This document shows, piece after piece, positions 1-10,884 of a stretch of DNA of 64,000 nucleotides; the first letter of the stretch is position 1, and the number at the start of each line of letters is the position of its first letter. A program made the translations under genes and the position numbers. Source of the stretch: Halichondria panicea (taxonomy: Eukaryota; Porifera; Demospongiae; Suberitida; Halichondriidae). The stretch covers positions 1-64,000 of the forward strand of contig NC_087378.1 in the NCBI RefSeq assembly GCF_963675165.1. Direction: 5' to 3'. Below the pieces are notes generated by a model. That model had not been told where the DNA came from. It did not search any database and saw nothing but the letters and a program-made list of their open reading frames with translations.

Positions 1-49
1 TAATGTACGGACTCTCCCCTGATATATACATATACATTAGGTGTTGCAG

Positions 50-1479
50 ATCTTCTACCCATTCTCACTGCAAGTGTTTCCTGACTCCTTCCCAGGACAG
101 TCCAAAACTGACTGCCCCAGAGATGTCAACAGAGAAAAGTAGGTCATGTTACTCACTAAATAGTAGCATTCCAGTAGTGGAATGAAGAGCAATTATGTCA
201 TCAAATTACCTTTTATACAAGTCCACAATGTTATCCCTTCTTTCAGGGCTATTGAGATGAACTGCACCAACGCTCTCCACCCTGACTCATTCGGGCATTA
301 CAGAGAAGCCAAGGTCACCGCCATTAAGCACCACTGGTGGTGGAAGGTGTGTGTGCGTGTGTGCGTGTGGGTGTGTGTGACTGGTTCACTTTCATTAGCT
401 ACTGTAAAAGCCATTGACCAGTATACATTGTAGGTCTATTCACGCTCTTAAACACTATATTCATTCAGGTCAACACTGTCTTTGATCATTTGCGAGTGAC
501 TACTGATTTCAATGGCTATGTGTTCTTCCTGGAGGAGGACCATTACCTGTCACCTGACTTTGTCCATGTTGCTAAGAGACTTGTTGCTCTCAAGAGGGAG
601 CAATGCCAGGACTGTGACTTGGTGAACATGGGAACATATCAGAAGAGCAGCTTTGCAGCAATGTCCAGTCAGGTTAGTAGTCATGGCTTTTGAGATAGTA
701 GACATTAGCTTTGTGGAGCTGTGTGTGTGTCATTATTGTGTCTTGTGCATGTCCCTAGGTATATAGGTACATGCACTTCCCATCAGTGTAGCTTGTAACA
801 TGTTCTCATTGTGATGACAGGCTTCACCGAGTTTATGGAATGCGGGCAAGAACAACATGGGGTTTGGTATGGACCGGTCCACCTGGAACACCATTAAAGG
901 CTGCAGAGAGGTGGGTACTAGGCTAGCAGGTCCCCCCCATAGTTGACATGCTTGTGGTTGAAGATTCGTAATTTCATATGCTTCCTCCTGATACAATGTT
1001 CATGCTGACAGAAATTCTGCTCTTATGATGACTACAATTGGGACTGGTCTCTCAACTCTCTTGGAAATACTTGTCTAGGAAAGAAGCTCAAAGTGTTGGT
1101 CATGAAAGCTCCTCGAATAATACACATTGGAACGTGGTGAGTGAAAGCAGCCAGTCAGTATTCCGTCTATAACAGTGGTGGGGCTGGAGCCACCCTAAAC
1201 TAGACCCTCTTTGTCACTTTTACATCACTGTGTAACCAACCCCCCCCCCCACACACACACACACACACCAGCGGGACCCATCATCACCATAAATCCTGCA
1301 ACGAGGCTGAACAAGCTCGAGTGGCAAGAGAGGGGTTCTCTCAAAACTCCGCCCACCTCTTCCCTGAATCCCTGCAACTGGCTAACCCTCAGTCAATGGG
1401 AGCAAGAGCACTCAAGAACTATGGAGGCTGGGGAGATACCAGGGACCATCAACTCTGTCTTAGCTTTGTAACTACTTAG
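50..1479 (+). CDS. MGAT2: Alpha-1,6-mannosyl-glycoprotein 2-beta-N-acetylglucosaminyltransferase (3' part, 5' exons outside window)
   Basis: Golgi enzyme that adds GlcNAc to the alpha-1,6 mannose arm, committing N-glycans to the complex type. Six exons are visible: 50-138, 247-346, 469-672, 821-910, 1012-1136 and 1272-1479, all with GT/AG borders and consistent phase. Family landmarks in order: FGHYREAK followed by KHHWWWK, the FLEEDHYL metal/nucleotide-sugar segment, a CSYDDYNWDW block, the HIGTCG-HHHH segment, and the C-terminal GGWGDTRDHQLC. The last exon is read in the frame giving GTHHHH after the junction Cys; another open frame over the same bases is a shadow. The N-terminal membrane anchor lies left of the window. 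It is convergent with TMEM53: the stops are 115 bp apart and both poly(A) signals would fall in the same AT-rich stretch near 1530. Confidence 0.95.
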
Positions 1480-1594
1480 ACTGCGTCAGTTTTAATTTAT
1501 GTATTGTGTTTCTCGATGACATTCAGAATTAAATTTATTTATAATAACACACTTGAATATAATCGGATGTCTAATTATACAAGATTCAGAGTGA

Positions 1595-2455
1595 TCAAAC
1601 AACATTGCATGATTTAAGAAAAGCATGAATGTGATGTGTGTACTCGTCCTTATGCTCTAAATAAAGTTTCAAATGTTCTGTGTCCTCCCAGCAATGACTG
1701 GACACCCTTCTCCCCCTCTGTCGTTGTCCCTCCATTATCTTGTCTACCCACTCACACGTGGCCACAGTGTCCGTCTCTGAGTGCAGGTACAGTTGAGGAA
1801 TATCCAGAACATCAGACTCAAGGGCAGAGCCTAACAATGATCGTTTTTGATTTCCAATAAGGATTGTAGTAGATATCCCCATGGCATTGGCAATGAGGTA
1901 AGTGACCCAGTTGAACCCTCCTTGCTTGTACGTCAGATTAGCAGCTTCAACCCCGGCCTTGATGGAGAACTCAGTAGGTCCGCTATCCATTATGAAGCAC
2001 TTAGGAACCACGCTTGTCTTGAGTATTGAATCAGACTGAGACCAAGTTTCCAGAAACTTGGGAAACATAGCGTAGCCAGCTCCAGAAAACATGTGAATAA
2101 TCAACGACAATGGCAGACGTTTGTTTGTACGAGTTTTCTCCATTTCCTCGAGAGTTTCCAACGCAGCACCACATAGTTTATTTCCACTGCTTGTGAAGAG
2201 CACGTTTTGTTCATTAGGAGCCAAAGCCACACAAGGGATGCCAAGTTGAGTGTAGATGGTTGAGTACTTCTCAATGACTTTATTTCTAGAGGCCATCCAT
2301 CCTACCAGTAAAGCCACCGCACCATGCTCACTGGGGTGGCTGGGGGAGTAGACTCTGCCATTATTAGGCAGCTTCAATAGCACTGCTGACGATGTGAAGG
2401 ACTTGGAGAAGCGTCCAGATACATGTAAGATCTTCTTGGCCAAACTTGAGTTCAT
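1595..2455 (-). CDS. TMEM53: TMEM53-like alpha/beta-hydrolase-fold protein (DUF829)
   Basis: Single-exon gene of 286 residues. It matches the DUF829/TMEM53 family: an early segment VALLVGWMASRN (strand plus turn of the hydrolase-like core), IPCVALAP, then LPLSLIIHMFSGAGYAMFP, where the nucleophile-elbow position reads H-x-F-S-G-A-G, MDSGPTEFS, and a late IPQLYLHSETDTVA plus a His near the C terminus (WEDTEH). TMEM53 in animals is a nuclear-envelope-associated protein; its chemistry is not settled. I start at 2455 (MNSSLAKKIL, basic and possibly targeting) rather than an in-frame ATG 22 codons upstream, because family similarity begins later and the short form gives a typical length. It lies tandem with WDR11, whose stop is about 157 bp upstream of this start. 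The lack of introns is notable here. Confidence 0.88.
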   Translation of the reverse strand: MNSSLAKKILHVSGRFSKSFTSSAVLLKLPNNGRVYSPSHPSEHGAVALLVGWMASRNKVIEKYSTIYTQLGIPCVALAPNEQNVLFTSSGNKLCGAALETLEEMEKTRTNKRLPLSLIIHMFSGAGYAMFPKFLETWSQSDSILKTSVVPKCFIMDSGPTEFSIKAGVEAANLTYKQGGFNWVTYLIANAMGISTTILIGNQKRSLLGSALESDVLDIPQLYLHSETDTVATCEWVDKIMEGQRQRGRRVSSHCWEDTEHLKLYLEHKDEYTHHIHAFLKSCNVV

Positions 2456-2612
2456 TTTCCAATAGCATGCACTGCCTAACAGCCCCACCCCCTTATTTGC
2501 ATGCACGTACTTATCTTTCACAACGGAACATTACATTGCATATTGCAGCACAGTACATATTAAAGTACATGGAAAATTTTATAAACACAGAACAAAAAGG
2601 CACTACACAATC

Positions 2613-5600
2613 CTACACAATCCTAATAGGTCTAGATGTGGGCATTAACTGTTCAAGTAACTGTCCTCCTTTCTCCCCAGCCTTGTTACAATAGTGTCTG
2701 GCTCCCCTGGTCAGCTGAAGACTGTGCAGGTAGCGAGCATACTCCAGAAACACTGCCTCCAGTAGAGCACTGGTTGCTTTAGTGACCTTAATGAGGGACT
2801 GGGAAAGACAAGCCTCAGCAAACAAAGCTGCTTGGTCAAAGTGTCTCATGCTGTGGGAGGGAGGTGATAGCATACACAGCTCAATGTACGTATGATGACT
2901 GGGTATACCTGTAAAGCATTTCAATGACCTTGATGAAGTTGCCCAATGAGAGCCACACTAGAAGAGCCAAATTCTGAGTGAAAAATACATTATATTAGAT
3001 ATCACTAATTCCAAACCTACCTTCTGACTGACACCTGATGATGCGAGGTGCTCAGCCCATCGAGCAAACGTCTCGTTGCAGTCTCTCTCCTTCTGAGTCA
3101 CCTTGGCTAGCCAGACTGAGTGATACCATTCTCCATATGTCTGTAGGTAGCGACAGCTGTCCTGACCTTTGTCTATGAGACACAGTAACTGAACACCCTC
3201 TGAGAATGAGGGGGGGACGATTAACATCATAGCTTCAGGCACAGAGTCCACACACACCACACACTGAGCTCACCCAAGAGTCGAGAGTTGGCAATGAGGT
3301 TAGTGGCCACCAACTTGATGGTGCTCTGAGAGGCTCCTGAAGAGCGAATAGTGGCAGCCAAACAAGCCCTACACAAACACAATACATATACAGTACACAG
3401 GCTGGACTATATAGATAACACAGAGACAATACCTGAGTGCATCAGTGTAGTACTGATCACTGGAGGAGTCTGTCTCTAGTAACATCTGAACAGCACGATC
3501 AGTCTGCACACAAACCAACACTTTAATGAGGTACTTCCTTCTACCATTGGTACACTAGTAACACTGACCTGCCCCAACAGCATAAGAGAGTCTGCACATC
3601 TCCTGGTTTGATCGTACGTCTGTCTCCGACTATCAAACAGTAGCACTCGATTGAGGGCAATCCTCTGCAATATTGTTATATGATCACTCGCTCCAGCTAT
3701 AAGGGACTGGCTTACTTTATACGTCTTTGCATCACATAGAAGGTCAAAGTTTAAATCTAGAGGGGGTGTGTCATTAACGATTTTCAGTTCTGCCTCGTAC
3801 ATGATACCGTCGACATCATCAAGAGAGGAAGTGGGCGGAGCTTGTTCTAAGGTGTCCCCACCTACATTGTGGACATACCAAATGACATCATCTACCTAAC
3901 TGTATACCCACCATGCCCATCCCCCTCTGCTATAGGTCCGAGTAGATCGTCCAGACTGGGGGTGTGGCTATGGGCGGGGCCAATGCTCACTGAGGCATCA
4001 GAGTCAGGCTGGAATATGTCGTTACTCGGGTTACGGCGATGAGTCTCCTTAAACATCTGTACATGTAGTGAAGAGAAAAATACTTAAAACATAAATTATA
4101 GCTAACCCACTCACGTTGTATTGAGGATCCCGTTTCCTGTGTTTCTCCCGTAGCATGTAATAAAGGGCTACCCTCCAGAAGAGCACCTCCCTCAGGTCTC
4201 CGTAGAGCCCACCCACCAGTAGACACCTCTCAGCCACACCCAGCCGGGCCTCCAACAAGGCAAGACGATAGTCACTGTACATAGACAAAGGTTGTAGTAA
4301 GGTATGTACAAATCATAGAGCAATGAAGTGGCTGTGTAGGGAATGTTGGTCATTAATATTAGGCTACATGCACTTACACAATTAAATGCCTACTATTATG
4401 GAAGGGTTTGGGTATATACGTAGTTGATTTACTCTGGCAAGGTGTCCAGTTGATTTCTGACAGCTTTCTCTACAGGACTGTCATGAGTCAAGCTAAAGAG
4501 GACAAGTGTACAATACAACTATGACAAGGTATTCAAGATGTGAGCATACTTGTCAGAGTCGAGGCTGTACTCTATCCTCCAAGGCTGATGCTGCAGCAGA
4601 CACTTGAGGTAGAGGCAGCTCTGAGGGAGGATCACATGAGGACAGAACACTGGAGCTGCAGTCAGAGCACATGTACTGTTCACTATGAATAATTATATCT
4701 CATGTGCGTATACTGTAGGAGTGTAGGTTAAGGTTCAAATATGTACTGTATACGTACTAATAAGGTCAAGGGTCAATACTAGAGATACCAGACTGTACCT
4801 GATAGCTCTGAAGTGTTGACTGGTGATTGAGAGTGTTTGAGAGAGACCTCACACACACGCACACACCCATCACTGGTGAGCAGGACAACCTTATCAGATG
4901 TGGCCCAGTCTGCATCCTCTATAGAGGCATCCTTGGGACCCCACTTGAGCTGACTCAGCACAGTGTCCTGCATGTGTAGTGTTGTAATATAGCTACTGTG
5001 TGTGCGTGTATTGTTACTATAGCAACGTGTGTAGTGTACTCACTGAGGAGGCATCTCTGATGTCAAGACGAGAGTTGTACAGAACCATTAACTTTGTGTT
5101 ACCCTTGCCAGGGGCAAAGCGTAGTTTCTTGACAGCTGCCCTTGGTGTTTCAACAGTCCTGTATATAATGTATAGTGGCCACAGTAGAGTGATGACTGGG
5201 GGGGGGGCATGATCTCACCTGGCAGCCTGTGCCTTGGTATCAAAGAAGATGAGGGCTCCATTGACATCTCCTGCCACCATCAGGTCACTCTTCCATGTCA
5301 AGCACCCCGGGTTGTTGAGCCATGTCTGTGTGAGATATGATCAGATACGTAACCCATACCAACACTGCTTCGGGCTTACCTGAGTTGGTGCACTGTTGCC
5401 TACTTTGACCTTTGACCCATCAATGACAATTTGCCACATGCACCCATTCTCGTCCATGACTGCCAACAGTTCCTTGTTACTTGTCTGTGCAGTACAACAC
5501 AACTCATGCACATGCACGTGTCAGTACAGTCCCTTACCAGTGAAGCCCTTCCATCAGACGCCCCCATGGCAAGGTCAAAGTCCACCGCTGCTGAACTCTT

Positions 5601-8600
5601 GCCCAGAGTAAGAGGATCAACCTATGGACAATGAAAAATAATCCTTCCCCATTCTTGTAGATCAGCTGCACTATAATATCTGCATTAAGAGTACGCTGGC
5701 CACACCCACCCCACCCCACACACTGACCACACCCACCTTGGGTGTCTTGTGACGGCCATGGTTGGGTATCCAATCAATACAGCTGAAGGATGGAGGGTTA
5801 GTCACCATCTCCCGGAGGAACACTCCTGTCTTTGCATCATAGAACTCTAGGGGTCGATTGATGTACTTGACAACCACATAGTTCCTGAGGGACAGGGTAA
5901 GGAACTGTATACTGTACACTAGGTCTTACTTGTAGTGTGATATTCTGATGGCATCAATGGCAGTTTGTGGCTGACTAGTTGGTGCATCAGGTCTCTTCAG
6001 GAATGTTAGTTTGCCTGTGTGTGTGTGGAGGGGGTGGGTGATATCACTAAAAGTTGCTTATGTACAAAACAAAAACACAAGGGGAATACAAAAATCCCTT
6101 GTATACAATAATGTTTATTGTGCTAAATAATTATATTCATAATGTTAAAGGCTAAGGGTCACTGCACTGCTAGTGCTAAGGTCATATACTCAAGCACAGA
6201 TAAACACCATGGAAGGATCTAAAGTTGCAAAGCGACCTCAGAACAAGCTACTGAAGCGACTATTAGCTCAGCCTAAGCTACCAACAGCCAAAAAACCACC
6301 TCGGAAGCCAATTGAAGATCCAGCCATCACAGAAAGGAGAAAACGTGAGACAGAGTTCATCAACCTTCACAGCAAAGTGGTCCATGATGACGAATATCTG
6401 GCTAGTAACCTCAACCTAACAGAGTGCAAGACTGAGGAGCCTGAGAGATGCTTACTGGTCATCACTAACAAAACACTATGCTCCAGTGGAAAGTTTCATC
6501 TAGTGTCAAGATACAGGCTGGTTCTCTCTGGTGATGGCAGCTACTTCATTCAAGCTTTCCATCGAACTATTGAAGAGGGGACAGTTGCAACACCTTCATC
6601 ATTTCAGCAACTCTGTGAGAAAATTGCCGACCAAGAAAACTATAAAATGTGTCCAGGACTACCAATGGAAGAGTACAATGAATACTCTAAAGTGATCAAT
6701 CACGATGAGACGAGAGTGCTGAGTGTGGATGCACCAGTCCCACACGTTGAGTCCCCCAAATGTCATCACCTCCACATAGGCACACGCCACATGGCCAAGG
6801 CAGTGAGGAAAGATCCTGAAATGATTTGTCAGGAGTGTATTAAACTACGAGGCAGTTTACAGAGAAGTGTTAAGAGGTTTTCTACAACTGGCTCTGCAAC
6901 AGGGAAAGAGTTATGACCACAAACAAATAGAGAGCTACAGAAAAGACTGACTGAGTAACCATCATGCATCATGTGAACTATTTATAATTATACGCTTTGT
7001 TTTGTGTTTACCATACCCAAACTGCAAAATTGCTTTAAAAAAAAGTTCCATTCCAATTCGAACTTACTGATTGTACGTATACACACATATATACACATAC
7101 TTCTGTTCTTAGCCAGCCTCTAATAATATTTGTTGTGTAGAAGAATGTAAATAGTTATAAATTACGTGGTAACACTCACCAGTTAGTATATTAGTGACGG
7201 CCACCTCGTTGCGAACATGTCCGGCAGAATTGGGGTTAGTGTAACCATAGGAGGCAAACAAGGTCTGGTGGATCCACTCAATGCCACTGCAGCAAACAAG
7301 AGTGGCTACAATACACGTAGGAAGCATGTGGTGGACAGTAGCTACACAGCATGTGGTGGACGGTAGCTACACAGCATGTGGGGGACGGTAGCTACACAGC
7401 ATGTGGTGGATGGTAGCTACACAGCATGTGGTGGACAGTAGCTACACAGCATGTGGTGGACAGTATAGCCAGACTCTCCTTATGCAAGGTTAGAGCGTGT
7501 ACACATGTGGGTGGGTGGGGTTGTATGTGTGTGGAGGAGCTTACTGCACAGGACACGAGTGAATGGAGAATTCTTTAGTGAACACTCTCTTGGCCAGGTT
7601 GAACACCAGCACACTGCCATTGCTAGTACCCACTGCCAGTAGGGGAGCATACGTGAGCCAGTTCCTTGTAGTGAGGGGGGGACTCATTCGCACCACAGTG
7701 GGTGTGCCTGTGATCCCAGTCCATAGTCTACCCAACGTCAGCTTGAGGGAGAGCAGACCAAACGTTGAGGTACACCCTGGGAGTGGGGGAGTCAGAACAT
7801 GTGCAATGGTGGAGAGAGAACACTAGAACCTGTACCTTCTGGAGGGGTGAACCACGTGGGTGCTACAGTCTGATCGAGGGAAATCCCCTGCCCACGATCT
7901 GCCCCATATCCTTCGTCCTCCTCCCCCACTGTCACGAGGTCCACACCCCTCACAGTGTGGGCGGTTAGGAGGGTGGGAGAGAGCGCCTGACCGTACACGC
8001 CCACTTGCTCAAACTCAGTCTCCCAGAACAAGATACGGCCTTCACTAGTCAACACAGCCACCTAGTAGCAGAGATAATAAAAACTGAATACCGTGGCCCA
8101 AAAATACCACGCCTAATTTAACAGTTGAAAGTTTAATTCACAGAAATATTATCCTCAGAAGGTCTTTTTACAGCTATTCGCAGAATTTTTGGGCCACGGT
8201 ATTCAGTTTTTATTATCTCTGCTACTAGGTGGCTGTGTTGACTTAGTGATGACTCACAAACCTCTTTCTCAGTACTAGGGCAGAGAGCTCCAGAATATAC
8301 TTGACAGCTTTTGCTGATTCGTAGTGGCTCTGAGTGGCCGTGTGCCACATATCGTACCTCTCTTGACTCCACCCCTCCAATGGGGGACTGGGGGTGGGGC
8401 AGATCCTGCTGTTGATTCACTCTCACGCTCACACAACCGTTCTCGTGCAAGCAGTAGAGGATGTCCCGCTGTGTGCAGGGCAGGAGGCGATGGAATGGAG
8501 AGGCACTTCTCTCCAGGGCTATCATCCCGATGGCTTGCTGCATCTCGAGGTCCACTACTGTTATATCCTTGGAGAACATGATGAACAGACGATGACGCAC

Positions 8601-8924
8601 GGCCGGGGAAAATACCAGCTGCACTGATTCTGAGAAGTGAATCGTCTCCTCACCTCTGCTTGCGTGTGTGTGTGGGAAATCAATGTGGTAGCCGTTAAGT
8701 AATAAAATAAGAGGCTCTGGGGGAGCAGTGTGACAATACTGTACACTGTACCTGAGTTGATCTCCAGCTACCAGACGTCGTTGCAAGTGGGGAGGGGCTT
8801 TCCCCCTACAAGAGAGAGGTGTGGCAGTGTCACTAGCTGTCAGGTAGAACTTCTTCCCCCCTCCAGTTGGGTTCCGGCCAGGGTTGAAGTCATTGATGAA
8901 AATGAGGCAGTCCGTGGATTGCAC

Positions 8925-8974
<50 letters not shown>

Positions 8975-9711
8975 GTGTGTGTGTGTGAGTACATGAGCTA
9001 TATTTTATGATTGACCCTTGAACTCACAAACAAGATCATCTGGCTTGAAGGGGTTGAACAAGAAGGCATGGATGCTCTCAGTGAATGTGAACCGACTGAC
9101 TTTAGTGCCTGTGTCAGCGTTCCATACTGTCATGGTACTGGGAGCTACTAGCACTGCCAGCAGGTTCCTACAAGAGTCCTGAGGAGGGGCAAACCTTGAC
9201 TCTATAGTCATACAGACATACTGTAGGGGAGGGTCTGTGTCTCCTCCAGTGTATGTATACATCATCATCTCTTACATTGACAGAGAGCCATTGCAAGTCT
9301 ACTAGAGTCTTAGTGCCCAGGGAAAACTCTGTGTAGACACTACCGTCCCCAACATCCCAGATGACACACACACAGCTCTGGTCCACTGACGCTAGCTTGA
9401 GAGAATAGGGAGAGTTGAGAGAGTGATGGTGGGTAGTGGGGGCCCAGCGAACCTGTGTGTGTGTGTGTGTGTGGGGGGGGGAGGGAGGGGGAGTATGTGT
9501 GCGTGTGTGAAGGGGGAGTATGTGTATGTGTGTGAAGGGGGAGTATGTGTGTGTGTGTGGAGGGGGAGTATGTGTGTGTGTGTGGAGGGGGGTATGTGTG
9601 TGTGTGTGAAGGGGGAGTATGTGTGTGTGTGTGTGTGTGTGTGGAGGGGGGTATGTGTGTGTGTGGAGGGGGGTATGTGTGTGTGTGTGAAGGGGGAGTA
9701 TGTGTGTGTGT

Positions 9712-9764
<53 letters not shown>

Positions 9765-9795
9765 GGGGGAGTATGTGTGTGTGTGTGTGGAGGGG

Positions 9796-9828
<33 letters not shown>

Positions 9829-10204
9829 GGGGGGTATGTGTGTGTGTGTGGAGGGGGAGTATGTGTGTGTGTGAAGGGGGTATGTGTGTGTGTGTGTGTG
9901 GAGGGGGAGTATGTGTGTGTGTGTGTGAAGGGGGAGTATGTGTGTGTGTGTGGAGGGGAGTATATGTGTGTGTGTGTGGAGGGGGAGTATGTGTGTGTGT
10001 GTGTGTGTGTAAGGGGGAGTATGTGTGTGTGTGTGTGTGTGTGGAGGGGAGTATATGTGTGTGTGTGAAGGGGGTATGTGTGTGTGTGTGAAGGGGGAGT
10101 ATGTGTGTGTGTGTGTGTGTGTGTGGAGGGGGGTATGTGTGTGTGTGGAGGGGGGTATGTGTGTGTGTGTGAAGGGGGAGTATGTGTGTGTGTGTGTGGA
10201 GGGG

Positions 10205-10237
<33 letters not shown>

Positions 10238-10807
10238 GGGGGGTATGTGTGTGTGTGTGGAGGGGGAGTATGTGTGTGTGTGTGAAGGGGGGTATGTGTG
10301 TGTGTGTGTGGAGGGGGAGTATGTGTGTGTGTGTGAAGGGGGAGTATGTGTGTGTGTGTGGAGGGGAGTATGTGTGTGTGTGTGGAGGGGGAGTATGTGT
10401 GTGTGTGTGTGTGTGTGAAGGGGAGTATGTGTGTGTGTGTGTGTGGAGGGGAGTATGTGTGTGTGTGTGAAGGGGGTATGTGTGTGTGTGTGAAGGGGGG
10501 TATGTGTATACTGTAATCAGCTGGCGGTGATATGTTATTATGTCCTCACTTTGACAACGTTGGTTTTGTGATGTGCGAGTGTCTGCAGAGGCTGTACACT
10601 TGTCGGCTCTATCACCACTACAGTTGTGTAGCAGCCATATGCAAGCAGACCCTGCCAACCCCTACAGTCAGTGATCATACATGTCATTATATGTACTAGT
10701 ACTGACTGTGCAGTAGCTCACCAGTCTAAAGCTGACTGATTCTGGAGGTGTAGAGTCCCCGGGATAGTGTGAGGAGATACCTTTATCTGTGTAGTAGTTA
10801 CAGACAT
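2613..10807 (-). CDS. WDR11: WD repeat-containing protein 11
   Basis: Subunit of the WDR11-FAM91A1 complex that tethers endosome-derived vesicles at the trans-Golgi network; also linked to Hedgehog signalling in vertebrates. About 20 exons run right to left. Precisely placed: 10722-10807 (start), 10550-10661, 9276-9452, 9028-9178, 8752-8923; later exons are approximate. Recognisable blocks in order: [128 protein letters not shown], then the C-terminal helical part [18 protein letters not shown] and [14 protein letters not shown], ending in RPIRIV. Two beta-propellers followed by alpha-solenoid, as in the family. Introns host a nested gene, a 59-bp inverted repeat and a 1-kb GT satellite. It shares a 77-bp divergent promoter with LIPT2. 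Confidence 0.95.
6209..6916 (+). CDS. Unrecognised intronless gene nested in a WDR11 intron
   Basis: Open frame of 235 residues antisense to WDR11, inside the intron between WDR11 exons at about 7190 and 6017. The start at 6209 is the first ATG, with a strong context (ACCATGG); the frame is open upstream without an ATG. I do not recognise the protein. Residues 1-60 are basic and proline-rich ([19 protein letters not shown]). The middle is mixed alpha/beta ([26 protein letters not shown]). The C terminus has clustered metal-ligand-like residues, C-H-H-x-H-x(4)-H followed about 16 residues later by C-x2-C and R-G-S-L-Q-R, suggesting a zinc-binding fold. There is no signal peptide or membrane segment. 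AT-rich DNA flanks it on both sides. It could be a retroposed or transposon-derived gene; codon quality and length make a chance ORF unlikely. Confidence 0.65.
   Translation: MEGSKVAKRPQNKLLKRLLAQPKLPTAKKPPRKPIEDPAITERRKRETEFINLHSKVVHDDEYLASNLNLTECKTEEPERCLLVITNKTLCSSGKFHLVSRYRLVLSGDGSYFIQAFHRTIEEGTVATPSSFQQLCEKIADQENYKMCPGLPMEEYNEYSKVINHDETRVLSVDAPVPHVESPKCHHLHIGTRHMAKAVRKDPEMICQECIKLRGSLQRSVKRFSTTGSATGKEL
7326..7465. repeat. 25-bp minisatellite in WDR11 intron
   Basis: About six tandem units of roughly 25 bp (core agcatgtggtggacagtagc) with scattered substitutions, immediately upstream (in transcript sense) of a WDR11 exon. Confidence 0.9.
8047..8243. repeat. Perfect 59-bp inverted repeat spanning a WDR11 splice acceptor
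   Basis: The left arm 8047-8105 and right arm 8185-8243 are exact reverse complements as read, separated by a 79-bp spacer. The left arm contains the acceptor and first codons of the WDR11 exon that begins V-A-V-L-T (exon start near 8062 on the minus strand); the right arm lies in the upstream intron. Nearly the entire intron of about 200 bp is this structure. No target-site duplication is evident and exon sequence is included, so a templated inverted duplication fits better than a transposon. Confidence 0.92.
8925..8992. repeat. (GT)n microsatellite in WDR11 intron
   Basis: Nearly pure GT repeat of about 30 units, lying just upstream of the acceptor of the exon that ends at 8923. In the transcript it is a CA-repeat polypyrimidine-side element. 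Confidence 0.9.
9458..10503. repeat. Compound GT / G-tract satellite in WDR11 intron 2
   Basis: About 1 kb in which (GT)4-20 runs alternate with punctuating blocks gaagggggagta, ggagggggagta or ggaggggggta. On the plus strand there are about 35 evenly spaced G4-G7 tracts; on the WDR11 transcript it reads as CA repeats punctuated by C-rich tracts. It fills the intron between exons 10550-10661 and 9276-9452. Long open frames across it (Cys/Val on plus, His/Thr on minus) are low-complexity artefacts. Confidence 0.95.
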
Positions 10808-10884
10808 AGCTAGCTAGCTCTGGCTAATCCACTGCAGTCAACATTCAATCTTTTTGGTTTCTATTTAGAGCACAGCCTGTCAAA
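10808..10884. promoter_or_regulatory. Divergent promoter between WDR11 and LIPT2
   Basis: Only 77 bp separate the two start codons, so both 5' UTRs and any shared core promoter must fit here or overlap the first exons. It contains a tagctagctagct run and AT-rich sequence; no clear TATA box was identified. Confidence 0.7.

Noticed and set aside
1211-1471. Open frame AGPIITINPATRLNK... as the last MGAT2 exon
   Set aside because: Joining at 1136/1272 puts the exon in another frame, which yields the conserved GTHHHH and GGWGDTRDHQLC with a stop at 1479.
9168-10658. 496-residue His/Thr/Pro-rich frame on the minus strand and matching Cys/Val/Gly frames on plus
   Set aside because: Translation of the GT/CA satellite. 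The true WDR11 exons at each end are in frame only by chance continuity, and clean GT/AG sites remove the satellite.
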